DNA from: Hyphomicrobiales bacterium
GTDB taxonomy: Bacteria; Pseudomonadota; Alphaproteobacteria; Rhizobiales; Rhizobiaceae
Length of the DNA: 64,000 nt
Assembly (NCBI GenBank): GCA_900468625.1
Contig: UBUL01000018.1
Coordinates: 62,001-126,000 of the forward strand
Reading direction: 5' to 3'
This document shows, in pieces, positions 63,263 through 64,000 of this stretch (position 1 is its first letter; each line of letters opens with the position of its first letter). The translations under genes were made by a program, and so were the position numbers. A model generated the notes under the pieces. That model worked only from the letters and a program-made list of their open reading frames with translations, did not search any database and was not told where the DNA came from.

Positions 63263-63670
63263 TCAATCCTGCGGGATCGAGCCGCGCAGATGCGTCAGTT
63301 CCATGATGAAATGCTCGAGGCGCGACTTGTGCTCGTGATGCTCGGCATCTTCGAGTTCGGCCTTGGCAGCATTGATGCGGCGTTCCAGTTCGTCTCGGCT
63401 CATGTCTTCGACAGGAACAGCGGATTCGGCAAGCAGCGTGCAACCGGTCGGCAGGATATCGGCAAAGCCGCCGAAAACGACGTAATCCTGCTTCTTGCCC
63501 GAAGCGGAATGCACCTTGACGACACCAGGCTTGATCGTGGTCATGGTCGGCGCATGGTTGGCCATGACCGTCATCTCGCCTTCGCTGGCCGGGATGACGA
63601 CATCGATAACCTGTTCCGACAGCAGCAGACGCTCCGGAGAAACCAGTTCGAAATTGAAATTGTCAGCCAT
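63263..63670 (-). CDS. atpC: ATP synthase subunit epsilon
   Basis: Epsilon subunit of the F1 part of ATP synthase, 135 aa. MADNFNFELVSPERLLLSEQ, then EGEMTVMANHAPTMTTIKPGVV, is the diagnostic N-terminal beta-sandwich. The short helical C-terminus includes DELERRINAAKAELEDAE. Last gene of the atp operon, with the terminator just beyond. Follows atpD by 76 bases. Confidence 0.96.
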   Translation of the reverse strand: MADNFNFELVSPERLLLSEQVIDVVIPASEGEMTVMANHAPTMTTIKPGVVKVHSASGKKQDYVVFGGFADILPTGCTLLAESAVPVEDMSRDELERRINAAKAELEDAEHHEHKSRLEHFIMELTHLRGSIPQD

Positions 63671-63746
63671 GGCCCGTCACTTCTCGATTGTCTTATTCGC
63701 AAGGCAAGGGCGCGCGGCAATGCCGCGCGCCGATAGATTGGCCTGA

Positions 63747-64000
63747 TCAGGCAGCCAGCTTCTTGGCCTTTTCGATCGCTTCGTCGATCGAGCCGACCAT
63801 GTAGAATGCGGCTTCCGGCAGATGGTCGTATTCGCCGTTGACGAGACCCTTGAAGCCCTTGATCGTGTCTTCGAGCGCGACGAGCTTGCCCGGCGAACCG
63901 GTGAAGACTTCGGCGACGAAGAACGGCTGCGACAGGAAGCGCTCGATCTTGCGGGCGCGGGCAACAGCCAGCTTGTCGTCTTCCGAAAGTTCATCCATGC
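63747..64000 (-). CDS. atpD: ATP synthase subunit beta, C-terminal part
   Basis: The 3' end of the beta subunit gene; the 5' part is beyond the window edge. The C-terminal sequence [46 protein letters not shown] is the conserved region near the DELSEED loop, in the usual form for alphaproteobacteria. About 83 codons and the stop are in this window. Confidence 0.96.
   Translation of the reverse strand, partial: MDELSEDDKLAVARARKIERFLSQPFFVAEVFTGSPGKLVALEDTIKGFKGLVNGEYDHLPEAAFYMVGSIDEAIEKAKKLAA

Overview
The window is a piece of an alphaproteobacterial chromosome, almost certainly from the Rhizobiaceae (Rhizobium/Agrobacterium group). The inference rests on gene content: tyrC-hisC, CobS/CobT cobaltochelatase, an ALA-synthase type HemA, xerD next to accA, an FdsGBAD NAD-linked formate dehydrogenase, a form II CoxSLM-like hydroxylase, and interspersed GC-rich palindromic repeats typical of rhizobia. 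Most of the sequence is dense, GC-rich core genome. The main exception is a short AT-rich stretch next to a tRNA-Arg gene.

Layout. 1-2.7 kb: aromatic amino acid and histidine genes (tyrC partial, hisC) plus a methyltransferase, all minus. 2.7-9.5 kb: glyoxalase II, a cupin, a secreted esterase, a DMT exporter, a DUF3108 protein, ribosomal protein L28, a queuosine-precursor transporter with a candidate preQ1 riboswitch, and a phytase-like lipoprotein. 9.6-13.9 kb: cobT, cobS, a J-domain protein and BolA. 13.9-17.0 kb: aroK-aroB-CorC with overlapping stop and start codons. 17.1-21.2 kb: a small membrane protein coupled to xerD, accA, a lipoprotein L,D-transpeptidase, and a TusA-like protein. 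21.3-25.1 kb: a CobW-type GTPase downstream of a D,D-carboxypeptidase, and an M20 amidohydrolase.

25.2-27.1 kb: tRNA-Arg(CCT), an AT-rich stretch with an unknown membrane protein, a lysozyme inhibitor (ivy) gene broken by one in-frame amber codon, and a BON protein. 27.3-30.8 kb: dxr, a serine/threonine dehydratase-like enzyme, and hemA. 31-34.7 kb: CoxS-CoxL-CoxM-like molybdenum hydroxylase. 35-41.8 kb: glycine-zipper lipoprotein, then tamA-tamB. 42.3-44.0 kb: arginase and an orphan CheW. 44.1-51.4 kb: formate dehydrogenase operon fdsG-fdsB-fdsA-fdhD-fdsD with an upstream LysR gene and a palindromic candidate operator. 51.6-57.9 kb: ArsR regulator, SDR, glpR-glpD, soxR divergent from a flavin reductase across a clear SoxR box, and an acyltransferase. 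58-62.9 kb: an uncharacterised catabolic operon (Fe-alcohol dehydrogenase, aldehyde dehydrogenase, enolase-superfamily enzyme) divergent from a LysR regulator. 63.2-64 kb: atpC and the 3' end of atpD.

I did not find a CRISPR array, a prophage, an intact insertion sequence or an obvious new defence system. The observations most worth following are the amber-interrupted ivy gene, the preQ1 riboswitch candidate with overlapping hairpins upstream, a CobW protein with a histidine-rich insert and an altered guanine-specificity motif, the fds operator palindrome, and the AT-rich stretch beside the tRNA.
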